From contig SKTZ01000026.1 of NCBI GenBank assembly GCA_007122335.1, positions 19,879 through 83,878 of the forward strand: a stretch of DNA of 64,000 bases, read 5' to 3'. The DNA is from Bacillota bacterium. GTDB lineage: Bacteria > Bacillota > Halanaerobiia > B1SED10-174. Within the stretch, counting starts at the first letter, position 1, and every line of letters begins with the position of its first letter. Positions 1-10,600 of the stretch are shown in pieces. The position numbers were made by a program, and so were the translations under genes. Below the pieces are notes generated by a model that was not told the DNA's origin, made no database searches, and saw nothing but the letters and a program-made list of their open reading frames with translations.

Positions 1-65
1 GACCCGGTATCGTTTTCACTGGTCTGGTACTTGGCAATAATTTCTTGTTTTTTTTCGTTGTTCAT
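1..65 (-). CDS. rpsO: 30S ribosomal protein S15, N-terminal part (gene continues past the window start)
   Basis: Manual reverse translation from ATG at 65-63 gives MNNEKKQEIIAKYQTSENDTG, which matches the S15 N-terminus (KQEII..F/Y...NDTGS); GGAGG ribosome binding site just upstream; lies downstream of ribF as usual. Confidence 0.88.
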   Translation of the reverse strand, partial: MNNEKKQEIIAKYQTSENDTG

Positions 66-159
66 AATAAGCCTCCTTTTTTTGGTTACACCCCAATCCA
101 AGAAAAGAGTCGGAGCCTCTCCTATCCTAGAAAGGGGAGCAATTCTTTTTACAAAATTC

Positions 160-188
160 ATTTTATCATAAACGCTCTCCAGTGTAAA
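160..188 (-). promoter_or_regulatory. sigma-A-type promoter for rpsO
   Basis: Minus strand TTTACA (188-183), 17-nt spacer, TAAAAT (165-160), in the ribF-rpsO intergenic region. Confidence 0.65.
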
Positions 189-200
189 GAAAGGGGAAGA

Positions 201-1127
201 TTACAACTTCAATATTTGCTTGGTCTCTGCAATATCTTTTGTTATCTGTTGCTGAAGATCCTCTGGATTGGGAAAAAGTTTAACCGGACGAAGGTATTTA
301 TGGAACAAGACCGATATTTCTTCCCCATAAATCTGGTCATTTAAACCCAGAAGATGAACCTCAACTCCTTCGCATTCTTTACCAAAAGTAGGGCAGGCCC
401 CCAGATTTAAAACTCCAGGATATTTTTTGCCTTGAACTCTGGCCCAGACCGAATAAACTCCCTGCAGAGGCACTGTCAGCCCGGAGGGGAAATCCAGGTT
501 GGCGGTAGGAAACCCCAGGGAGCTTCCCCTACCCTCTCCTTTTTCCACCCGGCCCCTTATTCCATACGGCCGGCCAAGAAAAGAAGGAACTTCAGCTACC
601 CTACCCGCTTTAATTAGTCTTCTAACCAGTGTACTGCTTACACTGAATCCATTTATCGCAAGGGGTTCGAGCACAACTGGTTCAAAACCAAAATCTTTGC
701 CCGCCTCTTTAATTTTTTCTTTATCTCCTTCCCCTCGTGCCCCAAAACGGAATTTTGCTCCCACAACCAGGCCCCGGATATCGAGCTTTTCCACCATGTA
801 ATCATTGATAAACTTCCGGTAATTCAGGTGGCCAAATTCAGGAGTAAACTGCTGCACCAGGCAAAGGTCAGCACCAAGAGCCCCCATGTAGTAAAGTTTA
901 TCTTCCAGAGAAGTTAAAAGGGTGGGAGCCCGGGGGGGATTGAGAACGGAAAGGGGATGAGGCCAAAAAGTAAATATTCCCGCGGGGACCCCAAGTTTTC
1001 GGGCTCTTTCAATAGTGGTTTCAATAACCTTTTTGTGGCCGAGATGAACTCCATCAAAAGTTCCCATTGCCAGAAAAAGGCCTCTGATTGAAATTTCCTC
1101 AGGTGAGGATATTTGATATACTTCCAT
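201..1127 (-). CDS. ribF: Bifunctional riboflavin kinase/FAD synthetase
   Basis: 308-aa ORF with GTFDGVHLGHKKVI and GRPYGIRGRVEKGEGRGSSLGFPTANL motifs; truB-ribF-rpsO order. Confidence 0.95.
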   Translation of the reverse strand: MEVYQISSPEEISIRGLFLAMGTFDGVHLGHKKVIETTIERARKLGVPAGIFTFWPHPLSVLNPPRAPTLLTSLEDKLYYMGALGADLCLVQQFTPEFGHLNYRKFINDYMVEKLDIRGLVVGAKFRFGARGEGDKEKIKEAGKDFGFEPVVLEPLAINGFSVSSTLVRRLIKAGRVAEVPSFLGRPYGIRGRVEKGEGRGSSLGFPTANLDFPSGLTVPLQGVYSVWARVQGKKYPGVLNLGACPTFGKECEGVEVHLLGLNDQIYGEEISVLFHKYLRPVKLFPNPEDLQQQITKDIAETKQILKL

Positions 1128-1142
1128 GATTAATCTTTCACC

Positions 1143-2015
1143 TCATAAGAAAACTTTAAAAGGGTGGTAACCTCCATCCTTTTCTCGACAGAGGGCCAAA
1201 AAATTTTTTTCATCATCGTAAAGCCTATAAAGATCGCTTTTCTTATCTGGAGTTACTATCAATTCATTTTCATAAATTAACTGCCCGAAATTAACTTTTT
1301 CCCGCCCCTCTTGATCAACAATAATAGAGGGCAGATGAGTCAGAGGGGTATCCGGAGAAAGCAGGAACTTATCCGGTCCCATTTTTTCCATTTCTTCAAA
1401 AGTAAAACTATCCCGGATCTTAAAGGGTCCTGTGCTGGTCCGGATCAAAAAGTTTAAGTAACCGCCAACACCGAGGGCCTCACCAAGATCTCGTGCTATG
1501 GAGCGGATATAAGTTCCCTTGGAACAGTGAATCCAGAATCTAACCCTTGGTAAAGCTATTTCCAGGGGACGCAAGGAAAATATTTCTACTGCTCGAGGAG
1601 AGATTGAAAATTCTTCACCTCTACGGCTGCGGCGGTAGGCCCTTTCCCCCTCTATTTTAACCGCGGAAATATTGGGAGGTGTTTGGGTAATCGGGCCGGA
1701 GAATTTTGATAATTCCCGTAATACTTCATCTTCAGTACAGTCAAGGGGATAACTGGAAATTATCTTTCCGTAAGCATCGTCAGTATCCCTTTTCTCACCA
1801 AGGATCATTTCCCCCCAGTAAGTTTTATCCTCCTGCAGGATAAGACTGGCAACTTTGGTTCCCTTGCCCACGCAAAGGGGAAGAACCCCTGCTGCCAAGG
1901 GATCTAGAGTCCCCGTATGGCCAACCTTTTTCCAGTTCCATCTTTTCTTAATTCGATTGATAGCCCGGGCAGAACTAATACCAGGAGGTTTAAGAAAATT
2001 AATTATTCCATTCAT
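1143..2015 (-). CDS. truB: tRNA pseudouridine(55) synthase
   Basis: MNGIINFLKPPGISSARAINRIKK...KVGHTGTLDPLAAGVLPLCVGKGTK is a TruB signature. Confidence 0.97.
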   Translation of the reverse strand: MNGIINFLKPPGISSARAINRIKKRWNWKKVGHTGTLDPLAAGVLPLCVGKGTKVASLILQEDKTYWGEMILGEKRDTDDAYGKIISSYPLDCTEDEVLRELSKFSGPITQTPPNISAVKIEGERAYRRSRRGEEFSISPRAVEIFSLRPLEIALPRVRFWIHCSKGTYIRSIARDLGEALGVGGYLNFLIRTSTGPFKIRDSFTFEEMEKMGPDKFLLSPDTPLTHLPSIIVDQEGREKVNFGQLIYENELIVTPDKKSDLYRLYDDEKNFLALCREKDGGYHPFKVFL

Positions 2016-2967
2016 CTATTTTCTCCTCCACTGTATTAAGGATTTCTGGATACACATCTGCAAAAGGTTTTTCCAGGGTAACTCCTGCAGCCCGAACATG
2101 ACCGCCTCCTCCCCACCGAGCAGCGATATCGTTTACAGGGAAATTCCTGCTGCGGAAACTGATTTTAGTTCTTTGCTCCTGATCTACAAAAACAATAGCA
2201 ATCTCAACTCCAGCAATACTCCTTATTTCGTCGATAACTTTTTGACTTACTTCCCGGGGTGAAGGTCCTTCTTTTTCTTCTTTTATCACTGTCCAGGCAA
2301 GCTGACCATCTCTGGAAAAGCGCAAAGACTGGAGTGCTTTCTGAAAAAGGGCAAAAGAAGGACGGGACTGCCTGCCGAATAATTTCTCCTGGACTATATG
2401 TAATTCCATGCCGGTAGCCATCCAGTTGGCTAATAAAGCAAGGGTTTCTTTGCGAGTATTGGGATGCCGAAGTCCCCCGGTGTCATAAAGAATACCGGCA
2501 GTCCATGCCTCCATAACCCGAGGGGGAAGATGAATTTTATCCCGGAGATTGAGTCCCAGGATTTCGCAGGCAGAAGAGGCTTTTTCGTCAACCAGGTTAA
2601 TGTCCCCAAAATATTCATTGTCGGGGTGATGGTCTATATTAATAATTTCCAGGCCCTCAATTATTTCCCCCACCCGTCCCAGGCGCTTTAAGTCCCCGCT
2701 ATCTACAATAATAGCCAGGTCCGCTTCTATTTCAGGTAATTTTTGTTCGCCACCTTCAATTACAATTATTTCCTCGGGTAACAGAAAAGAGAGCCGGTCG
2801 GGAACCGGCCCTTCAATGATACCTGTCACCCGAACATTTTTACCCTGCAATAGGAAAAATAACCCGGCGATTGCCCCCAGGCAATCACCGTCCGGATCAG
2901 AGTGACCGGTTAACAGTATTTTTTTATCACCATGCAAAACCGCCAGCAGGGAAGCAGTTTCAATCAT
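1999..2967 (-). CDS. nrnA: DHH/DHHA1 phosphoesterase, NrnA-type oligoribonuclease/pAp phosphatase
   Basis: TGHSDPDGDCLGAI, NIDHHPDN and GGGGHVRAAG motifs; between rbfA and truB. Confidence 0.92.
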   Translation of the reverse strand: MIETASLLAVLHGDKKILLTGHSDPDGDCLGAIAGLFFLLQGKNVRVTGIIEGPVPDRLSFLLPEEIIVIEGGEQKLPEIEADLAIIVDSGDLKRLGRVGEIIEGLEIINIDHHPDNEYFGDINLVDEKASSACEILGLNLRDKIHLPPRVMEAWTAGILYDTGGLRHPNTRKETLALLANWMATGMELHIVQEKLFGRQSRPSFALFQKALQSLRFSRDGQLAWTVIKEEKEGPSPREVSQKVIDEIRSIAGVEIAIVFVDQEQRTKISFRSRNFPVNDIAARWGGGGHVRAAGVTLEKPFADVYPEILNTVEEKIDEWNN

Positions 2968-3310
2968 TCTTATCTCCTTTTATTTCATTTAATAGATTGT
3001 GAATTCTCTGACCCCGCTCCAGGGACTGGTCATAGATAAAACGAAGTTCAGGAGTATGCCTGATTTCAATTCTCTGACCAATTTCTTTCCTTAAATAACC
3101 CACTGCTTTCTCCAGCCCTTCCATCATAGCTGCAGGGTCGTTTTTTTCCTGGAGGGTGCTTACATATATCTTCGCCACACTCAGATCTCCGCTTACTTCC
3201 ACTTCGGTAATTGTCAGGAAATTCAAACGGGGATCTTTTACTTCTTTCTGGAACAAATCACTCAGCTCTTTCTTTAAAACTTCGGCCAAGCGGTTCGCTC
3301 TGTAATTCAT
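2960..3310 (-). CDS. rbfA: 30S ribosome-binding factor A
   Basis: 116 aa, MNYRANRLAEVLKKELSDLFQKEVKDPRL..LTITEVEVSGDLSVAKIYVS; adjacent to infB. Confidence 0.95.
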   Translation of the reverse strand: MNYRANRLAEVLKKELSDLFQKEVKDPRLNFLTITEVEVSGDLSVAKIYVSTLQEKNDPAAMMEGLEKAVGYLRKEIGQRIEIRHTPELRFIYDQSLERGQRIHNLLNEIKGDKND

Positions 3311-3360
3311 CGCTCAACACTCCTTATCTATTATTCAGGAGCCCTGGTAATTGCCAGGTA

Positions 3361-5334
3361 TCATTCAGATAATTTTCTCTTGATTTCTTCCAGAACAAAA
3401 GCCTCAATAATATCCCCAACTTTTACATCCTGGAAGCCCTCAACATTCAGTCCACATTCATAGTTGGCTTCTACTTCCCGCACATCATCCTGAAAGCGTT
3501 TTAACGAACCGATACTTCCCTCGTGAATAACAACGCCATCTCTTAAAACTCTAACCTTGGAATTGCGAGTAATTTTGCCGTCGGTAACATATAGACCAGC
3601 AATGGTTCCCGCTTTGGGAACCCGGAAAGTATCACGGACTTCCGCACGTCCAAGAACTTTTTCCCGGATCTCCGGATCCAATAAGCCTTCCAGAGCCTTT
3701 TTAACATCATCAATAACCTGATAAATAATCCGGTAGGTGCGGATATCAACTCCTTCCTGGTCAGCAATCCTTTTAGCTCTTGAATCGGGACGAACATTGA
3801 ACCCAATTATAATAGCCTTGGAGGCTGATGCCAGGATAACATCGTTTTCAGAAATAGCGCCTGCACCAGTATGAATAATGTTGAGGTTTATATCATCACT
3901 TTTTATCTGATTCAGGGAATCTTTCAGGGCTTCAACAGAACCCTGAACATCTCCCTTTATAATGATTTTCAACTCCTTAACTTCTTCATCCTGCATTCGG
4001 GCAAAAAATTGTTCAAGGTTAGCCGGACGGTCACTGGTCAGCTCCAGTTCTCTTTTTCTTTCCCGTCTTTCTTCGGCTATTTTTTTTGCCTCTTTTTCAC
4101 TTTTTACCGATTCAAGCAAATCACCGGCGACGGGAACATCGGAAAGACCCAAAACCTCAACAGGCATAGCCGGTCCCGCTTTTTTAACTCTTTCACCCTT
4201 ATCATTAATCATTGCCCTGACCCGGCCATAAGTCGACCCGGCCATAATAGCATCACCTACTCGCATTGTTCCGTCCTTGATCAGGACAGTGGCAACTGGA
4301 CCTCTTCCTTTGTCCAGTTGAGCTTCAATAATAACACCTGAGGCTTTTTCCTTGGGATCAGCTTTGATGTCTTCCATTTCTGCCACCAGGAGAATCATCT
4401 CCAGGAGTTCTTCAATATTGGTCTTTTGCAGGGCAGAAATTTCAACACAAACAGTTTCCCCACCCCATTCTTCAGGAACCAGGTGATATTCTGTAAGTTG
4501 CTGTTTTACCCTTTCGGGGTTTGCATTTTCCTTATCAATCTTGTTTATGGCAATAATTATGGGGATCCCGGCGTCCTGGGCATGGTTAATTGCTTCAACC
4601 GTCTGGGGCATGATCCCATCGTCCGCAGCAATGACCAGGATTGCTATATCAGTAACATGGGCCCCCCTTGCTCTCATAGCTGTAAAGGCTTCATGCCCGG
4701 GAGTATCGAGGAAAGTAATTTTTCTCCCGTTAATGTCAACCTGGTAAGCACCGATATGCTGGGTAATCCCTCCTGCTTCAGAAGCCACAACATTTGCTTC
4801 CCTGATAACATCAAGAAGCTGGGTTTTTCCATGATCAACATGACCCATAATAGTTACCACAGGTGGCCTGTTAACAAGATCCTTTTCTTTCTTTTTCTTT
4901 TTACGTTCTTCTTTTTTTGGTTTAACTGGTTGGGCCTTTTTTTCTTCTTCTTTTGCTTCAACTTTAATATCCAGGATTTTTTCAACTTCGGCCAGGGAAT
5001 CTCCAGTTAAATTCTGGGTTAAATTTACCATTACCCCATTTTCTATCAATTGCTTTATGATTTTATTGGGGTTAACCTCCATAGCTTCGCCAATATTTTT
5101 CACATTAACCGGAGGATTAACTACTATTTTTTCTGCAGTTATTTCTTCCTCCTGTTCTTTTTGGGCTTTCCCTTCCCCACCTGCCAGCATTTCTTTTACA
5201 AGTTTCGCTGTTTCTTCTTCTAAAGTACTCATATGCGATTTTGCTTCGATACCGAGCTCTTTTAGCATATCAACAAGTTCATTGGATTTAATATCAAGTT
5301 CTTTTGCTAACTGGTAGATCCTGATTTTTCCCAC
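3361..5334 (-). CDS. infB: Translation initiation factor IF-2
   Basis: 657 aa; [21 protein letters not shown] motifs; IF2_N region; lysine-rich linker. Confidence 0.98.
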   Translation of the reverse strand: MGKIRIYQLAKELDIKSNELVDMLKELGIEAKSHMSTLEEETAKLVKEMLAGGEGKAQKEQEEEITAEKIVVNPPVNVKNIGEAMEVNPNKIIKQLIENGVMVNLTQNLTGDSLAEVEKILDIKVEAKEEEKKAQPVKPKKEERKKKKKEKDLVNRPPVVTIMGHVDHGKTQLLDVIREANVVASEAGGITQHIGAYQVDINGRKITFLDTPGHEAFTAMRARGAHVTDIAILVIAADDGIMPQTVEAINHAQDAGIPIIIAINKIDKENANPERVKQQLTEYHLVPEEWGGETVCVEISALQKTNIEELLEMILLVAEMEDIKADPKEKASGVIIEAQLDKGRGPVATVLIKDGTMRVGDAIMAGSTYGRVRAMINDKGERVKKAGPAMPVEVLGLSDVPVAGDLLESVKSEKEAKKIAEERRERKRELELTSDRPANLEQFFARMQDEEVKELKIIIKGDVQGSVEALKDSLNQIKSDDINLNIIHTGAGAISENDVILASASKAIIIGFNVRPDSRAKRIADQEGVDIRTYRIIYQVIDDVKKALEGLLDPEIREKVLGRAEVRDTFRVPKAGTIAGLYVTDGKITRNSKVRVLRDGVVIHEGSIGSLKRFQDDVREVEANYECGLNVEGFQDVKVGDIIEAFVLEEIKRKLSE

Positions 5335-5351
5335 TTTAACACCCCCATCAA

Positions 5352-5666
5352 TTAATCATTATGGACCCTCCCTTTCCCGTCTAAGAAAGGTTTTGCTAAA
5401 TTACTATCCATTATCAAAACTGCTGTCGTTTCCCTTGGAAAAACCCGGGTGAATTCCTCCTTTGTTCCCCATTCAAGGCAAGGAATATTATTATTGGAGC
5501 AAATCTCTCTAAGCTTATTTCTGGTATTTTTTCCACTGTCTTCTGCCAATAAGAGCAGCTTACCCCTGCCCTTTTTTAATTTCTGTTCAATATTGGTTGA
5601 ACCTATTTGCACCTTCCTACCCCTGTAACCGAGCCCGAGCAGGCGTAGTCCTTTAGCTATTTCCAT
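5352..5666 (-). CDS. ylxQ: L7Ae/L30e-family RNA-binding protein (YlxQ-like)
   Basis: 104 aa, [28 protein letters not shown]7Ae-like core; nusA-ylxR-ylxQ-infB order. Confidence 0.85.
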   Translation of the reverse strand: MEIAKGLRLLGLGYRGRKVQIGSTNIEQKLKKGRGKLLLLAEDSGKNTRNKLREICSNNNIPCLEWGTKEEFTRVFPRETTAVLIMDSNLAKPFLDGKGRVHND

Positions 5667-5925
5667 TTATTTTCCCCTCGAGAAATTCTTTTATTTCTTG
5701 AGGCAGTTCGATCTGCAGGTCCCGCTCTATTCTCTTATTTTTAAAAGCCTTTTTTAAACAATCTTTTTCAGGACAAAGATAGGCCCCTCGGCCCGGTTTT
5801 TTCCCAGTTGTATCAACATCCACTTCTCCTTCGGGGCTGCGGACGATCCTGATTAATTCTTTTTTTTCACGGCGCTGATCACAACCCACACATTTACGAA
5901 GAGGTATCTTCTTCTTCCTCTTCAT
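5653..5925 (-). CDS. ylxR: YlxR family RNA-binding protein (RnpM)
   Basis: 90 aa, [23 protein letters not shown] and KKPGRGAYLCPEKDCL are YlxR signatures. Confidence 0.92.
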   Translation of the reverse strand: MKRKKKIPLRKCVGCDQRREKKELIRIVRSPEGEVDVDTTGKKPGRGAYLCPEKDCLKKAFKNKRIERDLQIELPQEIKEFLEGKINGNS

Positions 5926-7006
5926 CTCGAATTACCTCCCCTTCTGCAGTGGGTTCAATAAGCTTTGCTTCCTCGTCGGATTGACTTTCGCTCTTAATAT
6001 CTATCCGCCATCCGGTCAATTTCGCTGCCAGTCGTGCGTTCTGGCCTTCTTTCCCAATGGCCAGGGACAGCTGGTAATCAGGGACAACTACCTTGGCAAC
6101 TTTTTCTTTTTCATTTATTTCTACCGAAACGACCTTGGCCGGGCTTAAAGAATTAGCCACATAAACCGTCGGATCAGGGCTCCACTCAACAATATCAATT
6201 TTTTCTCCGCCAATTTCATCAACTATTGCCTGAACCCGCATTCCTTTTTGCCCCACACAGGCCCCAACAGGATCAACGTTTTCATCGCGGGAAAAAACAG
6301 ATATTTTTGAGCGATAACCTGCTTCCCGGGTAACAGCTTTTATTTCCACTGTTCCTTCCTGGATCTCAGGAACCTCCAGTTCAAAAAGCCGCTTTAAAAG
6401 ACCGGGGTGCGTTCTGGAAACAAGGATCCGGGGCCCTTTGGTGGTCTGCTTAACTTCAACTATAAAAAGTTTAATCCGGTCGCCAGGTTTATAATTATCC
6501 GTTGGCATCTGCTCTGGTTGAACCAGAATAGCCTCGGTTTTTCCCAGGTCAATCATAATATTATTATTGCTATACCGCTGGACAACACCGGTTATGATAT
6601 CTCCCTCTCTGTCGCTGAACTCCTCGAATATTATTCCCCTTTCAGCTTCCCGGATCCGCTGCACCACCACCTGTTTAGCAGTTTGGGCAGCAATCCTGCC
6701 GAAATTGGCCGGGGTAACTTCGTATTCAACTACATCACCAACCTCGTAATTGGGGTCTATTTTTCTGGCCTCTTCCAGGGATATTTCCAGAGTCTTATCC
6801 TCAACTTCTTCTACTACCTCTTTACGAGCAATCACTTCCACTTTTCCGGTGTTCCGATCGATATGAGCTGTAACATTTTGCGAGGAACCAAAGTTTCTTT
6901 TGTATGCTGAAATCAGGGCAGCCTCAGCCGCCTCCAGTAATTGTTCTTTGGGGATATTTTTTTCCTTTTCAATTTCTGCTAATGCCTGAAGAAATTCAAA
7001 ATTCAT
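5894..7006 (-). CDS. nusA: Transcription termination/antitermination factor NusA
   Basis: 370 aa; S1 and KH regions ([56 protein letters not shown]). Confidence 0.98.
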   Translation of the reverse strand: MNFEFLQALAEIEKEKNIPKEQLLEAAEAALISAYKRNFGSSQNVTAHIDRNTGKVEVIARKEVVEEVEDKTLEISLEEARKIDPNYEVGDVVEYEVTPANFGRIAAQTAKQVVVQRIREAERGIIFEEFSDREGDIITGVVQRYSNNNIMIDLGKTEAILVQPEQMPTDNYKPGDRIKLFIVEVKQTTKGPRILVSRTHPGLLKRLFELEVPEIQEGTVEIKAVTREAGYRSKISVFSRDENVDPVGACVGQKGMRVQAIVDEIGGEKIDIVEWSPDPTVYVANSLSPAKVVSVEINEKEKVAKVVVPDYQLSLAIGKEGQNARLAAKLTGWRIDIKSESQSDEEAKLIEPTAEGEVIRDEEEEEDTSS

Positions 7007-7022
7007 TTAAACTGCTCCTCCT

Positions 7023-7481
7023 TTAAAATTCAAAATGGAGCCGGGCTTTGGCAACCTGATCCCGGGGTATAGTTATTTTAGAACCATCTTCTAGTTCCAA
7101 ACGCAAATCTTTATCTGCAAGACCCAACAAAGTCCCCCTTAGAGTTTTTTGCTTATTTACGAGAGGGCCAAATGTTTTTATCTCCACCTTTTTGCCTCGG
7201 GCCCTTTCAAAATCACGATCCCTTTTGAGAGGCCGATCCAGGCCAGGCGAAGAAACCTCCAGAACAAAACCATGGGGAATGGGGTCCTCCTCTTCTAAAA
7301 CCGGCTCCAGGGCTCTTGTAACACGGACACATTCATCATGGGAAATCCCCTCCGGTCCATCAATAAAGACCCTTAACATCCATCTTTTCCCTTCTTTTTT
7401 ATATTCCAGGTCAACCAGCTCCAAACCTTCCTTTTCAACAACCGGTCGGGCCAGGGCAAAAAGGGTTTCCTGTTGGCTCAC
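7023..7481 (-). CDS. rimP: Ribosome maturation factor RimP
   Basis: 152 aa, GLELVDLEYKKEGKRWMLRVFID and EVSSPGLDRPLK signatures; upstream of nusA. Confidence 0.96.
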   Translation of the reverse strand: MSQQETLFALARPVVEKEGLELVDLEYKKEGKRWMLRVFIDGPEGISHDECVRVTRALEPVLEEEDPIPHGFVLEVSSPGLDRPLKRDRDFERARGKKVEIKTFGPLVNKQKTLRGTLLGLADKDLRLELEDGSKITIPRDQVAKARLHFEF

Positions 7482-7518
7482 TTTTTTTTCCTCCCGCTAA
7501 TTTGATTATTATAAGCTA

Positions 7519-7543
7519 AAGAGTGGGCTGGGAACCCACTCTT
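7519..7543 (-). promoter_or_regulatory. Stem-loop in the rimP-nusA-infB 5' leader
   Basis: Perfect 9-bp inverted repeat AAGAGTGGG-TTCCCAG-CCCACTCTT on the minus strand, between the promoter and the rimP start; no following U-run. Confidence 0.6.
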
Positions 7544-7575
7544 AAATCTGCAACACGTTAATCATATCTATCAAA

Positions 7576-7604
7576 AGTATACCACAACCAAAAAGCGAAT
7601 GCAA
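7576..7604 (-). promoter_or_regulatory. sigma-A-type promoter for the rimP-nusA-infB operon
   Basis: TTGCAT (7604-7599), N17, TATACT (7581-7576) on the minus strand in the polC-rimP gap. Confidence 0.65.
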
Positions 7605-7615
7605 GGAGAATGCCT

Positions 7616-10600
7616 TCAGAAAAGGGATAGCTGGTTTTTTGCGGGCAGACCTTTCAAAACACCATATTTAACCATTGCTTCAACTACATTTTTGTTGGCT
7701 TGAGTCCTATCAGAAAAATCCTCAATTGAAGAAAACTTCTTTTTATCCCGGGCCTTGACCACCCGCTGAGCACAATTCTGCCCTAGATGGGGAATCGAAG
7801 TCAGGGGAGGTAAAATCCTTCCTTCCTTTAAAAGAAATTTATGGGAATGGGATTTATAAAGGTCAACGTTCAAAAATTCAACTCCCCTGAGCATGGCTTC
7901 CTGGAGAATTTCCAGGAGGGTCAGGGTGGCTTTTTCTTTGGGGCTGGCTTCTCTACCCTTTTCTTTAATCTTCTCCTGGGAACGATTGACATAGTCCAAA
8001 CCCTCCAGGGCAAATTTAATCTCAAATTCCCCTCCCTTTGTGGAAAGATAGGTCGCATAAAAAGCTGAGGGATGGTGAACTTTAAAATAAGCAATGCGAT
8101 AAGACATCAAAACGTAAGCAGCAGCGTGAGCTTTAGGAAACATGTACTTGATTTTCTTGCAGGATTCAATGTACCACTCGGGAACTTTTTTATCCCTGAG
8201 CAGTTCTTCCTCCTCGGCTGACATTCCCTTTCCCTTGCGAACTTTTTCCATTATGGGAAAGGCTTTTTCAGGCTCTACTCCCCAGCGGATTAGGTCGTTG
8301 AGAATATCATCCCGGGTAGAAATTACCTGTTTAAGAGAAATCTCTCCCGCAGAAATCAGATCCTGGGCATTATTCCTCCAGATATTTTCACCATGAGAAA
8401 GCCCACTAATTCTGATTAATTCTCCCATTGTCTCGGGCCGGGTTTCTTCCAGCATCCCCCGCACGAAAGGAGTTCCGTACTCCGGGACTCCCAGGGAACC
8501 AACTTTTGTATTCAGACCCCCTCCTTTTAATTCCAGGGCCTCAGTTCCGGAAAAAATACTCATGGTTGGGGGATCATTAAAAGGAATATCCTGGACGTTG
8601 ATTCCTGTTAGTCCTTCCAGTTGTTTGAGGGCTGTAGGGTCGTCATGCCCCAGCAGATCAAGTTTTAATAATCTGCTGCTAATTGAGCGGTAATCAAAGT
8701 GAGTCGTCTGGACTCCCACCGAACTATCATTGGCAGGGTACTGAATTGGGGTGAATTCGTGAATATCTTTATCGGCAGGTAATACCATCAATCCCCCTGG
8801 ATGCTGGCCAGTTGTTCTCCGCACACCGCTGCAGCCTTTTATCAGGCGTTCAACCTGGGCCCGGTTGGCCTGTAGATGATTTTCTTCCAGATAGCCTTTT
8901 ACCATCCCGTAGGCAGTCCGGGAAGCAATGGTGGAAATGGTCCCTGCGCGGAAAACATTATCTTTGCCAAAAATTTCTTCAGTATAGGCGTGTATTTTGT
9001 TCTGAATTTCCCCGGCAAAGTTCAGGTCGATATCAGGAACTTTTTCTCCCCTGAAACCCAGAAAAACTTCAAAGGGTATGTCAAAGCCATCTCGAAACAG
9101 GCTTTCACCGCATTTTGGACATTCTTTTTCACCTAAATCCAGCCCACAATCAATTTCTTTATCGGGTTCAAAATCGGTATAGAAACAACCCGGGCAGCGG
9201 TAATGGGCCGGGAGGGGATTGATCTCGGTAATTTCGCACAGAAAAGCAACAAACGAAGAACCGACTGAACCCCTTGATCCAACAAGATAGCCAATTTCAA
9301 GAGATTTCCCCACCAGGGTTTGTGAGATAGCATAAATGGGAGCAAAGCCCTGGCCAATAATACTGTGCAATTCTTTGTCGATCCTTTTCTTTACTATTTC
9401 CGGCAGCTTTTTCCCGTAAAGTTTTCTTGCTTTTTCAATCGTGCGATTTTTTACCCGGTCTTCAGCCCCGGGAACATGAGGGGGATAAAGTCCTTCGGGA
9501 ACAGGGGACATTTCGGGAACTTCCTCCGCCAGAAAATTTGGGTTTCCAATTACAATTTTTCTTGCCTTATCTTCCCCGAGAAAGTTGAACTGTTCCATCA
9601 TTTCTTCTGTGGTTAGAAGATGCGCAGCCCCTTTCTCCTGCCGATTTCCTTTCTGATGGAGAAGGATATCTCTAAAAACTTTTTCTTCTCTTTCCAGATA
9701 ATGGGCATCAGAGATTGCAATTGGGATTTTTCCCAGTTCTTCAGCAAGAGAGACCAGGTAAGAAGTAATTTCCCGTGCTATATCAATATCTTCTACCGGT
9801 GAATTTTCCACAAGATAATTCGGGGACAGAATTTCTATATAATCAAAATTAAAGGCAATCTCTTTAAGTTCTTCTTTAGCTGCTCCCCCTAGAAGCCTGT
9901 CGTATAATGGGCCCTCCAAACACCCACTCCCCAGGATAATTCCTTCCCTGTTTTTCTCCAGCCACTCCCACGGAATACAGGGATGGCGGTGAAAATAATC
10001 CAGGTGAGAAGTGCTTACAAGCCGATAAAGGTTAAAAAGCCCTTTTTTATTCCGGGCCCACAGGGTATTGTGTTTTGTGAATTTTAGAAACCAGGGAATT
10101 TCCCGGGACAGTTCTTTTAACTGTTTCAAATTTTTAATCTCCCGGGCTTCCAGCTTGCTGCAAAAAATTTCCCAGAGGCGATATGTAGCCTGAGAATCTG
10201 CAAGAGCCCGGTGATGATCATCAAGGCGAACATTAAATTTCTTGGTAAGGGCTCCCAGGCTATGACCCCGGAGGTCGGAGTTTATTGCCTTGGAAAGACT
10301 GAGTGTATCCAGAAAGCCGTTTTCCAGAGGCAGGTTTTGCCCCAGCTTTTTACCCCAGAACCTGAGAAAATCAATATCAAAATTGGCATTATGGGCAACA
10401 AGTATGGCCCCGTTAATGAAGTCAATAAATTCTGGCCAGACTTCTTTTAGGGGTCTTGCCTTTTTTAATTCTTTGGGATCTATACCAGTAAGGTCAATTA
10501 TTTCTTCCGAAGGAGCTTTTTTGGGGCGGACCAGCTGCTGAAATTCACTGGTCGAACCCTTTTCAACTCGAACAGCCCCAATTTCGATTATTTCATGTTG

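Noticed and set aside
3343-3358. 5-bp hairpin CCTGG-CAATTA-CCAGG just after infB
   Set aside because: Short, no U-run, common by chance; probably not a terminator.
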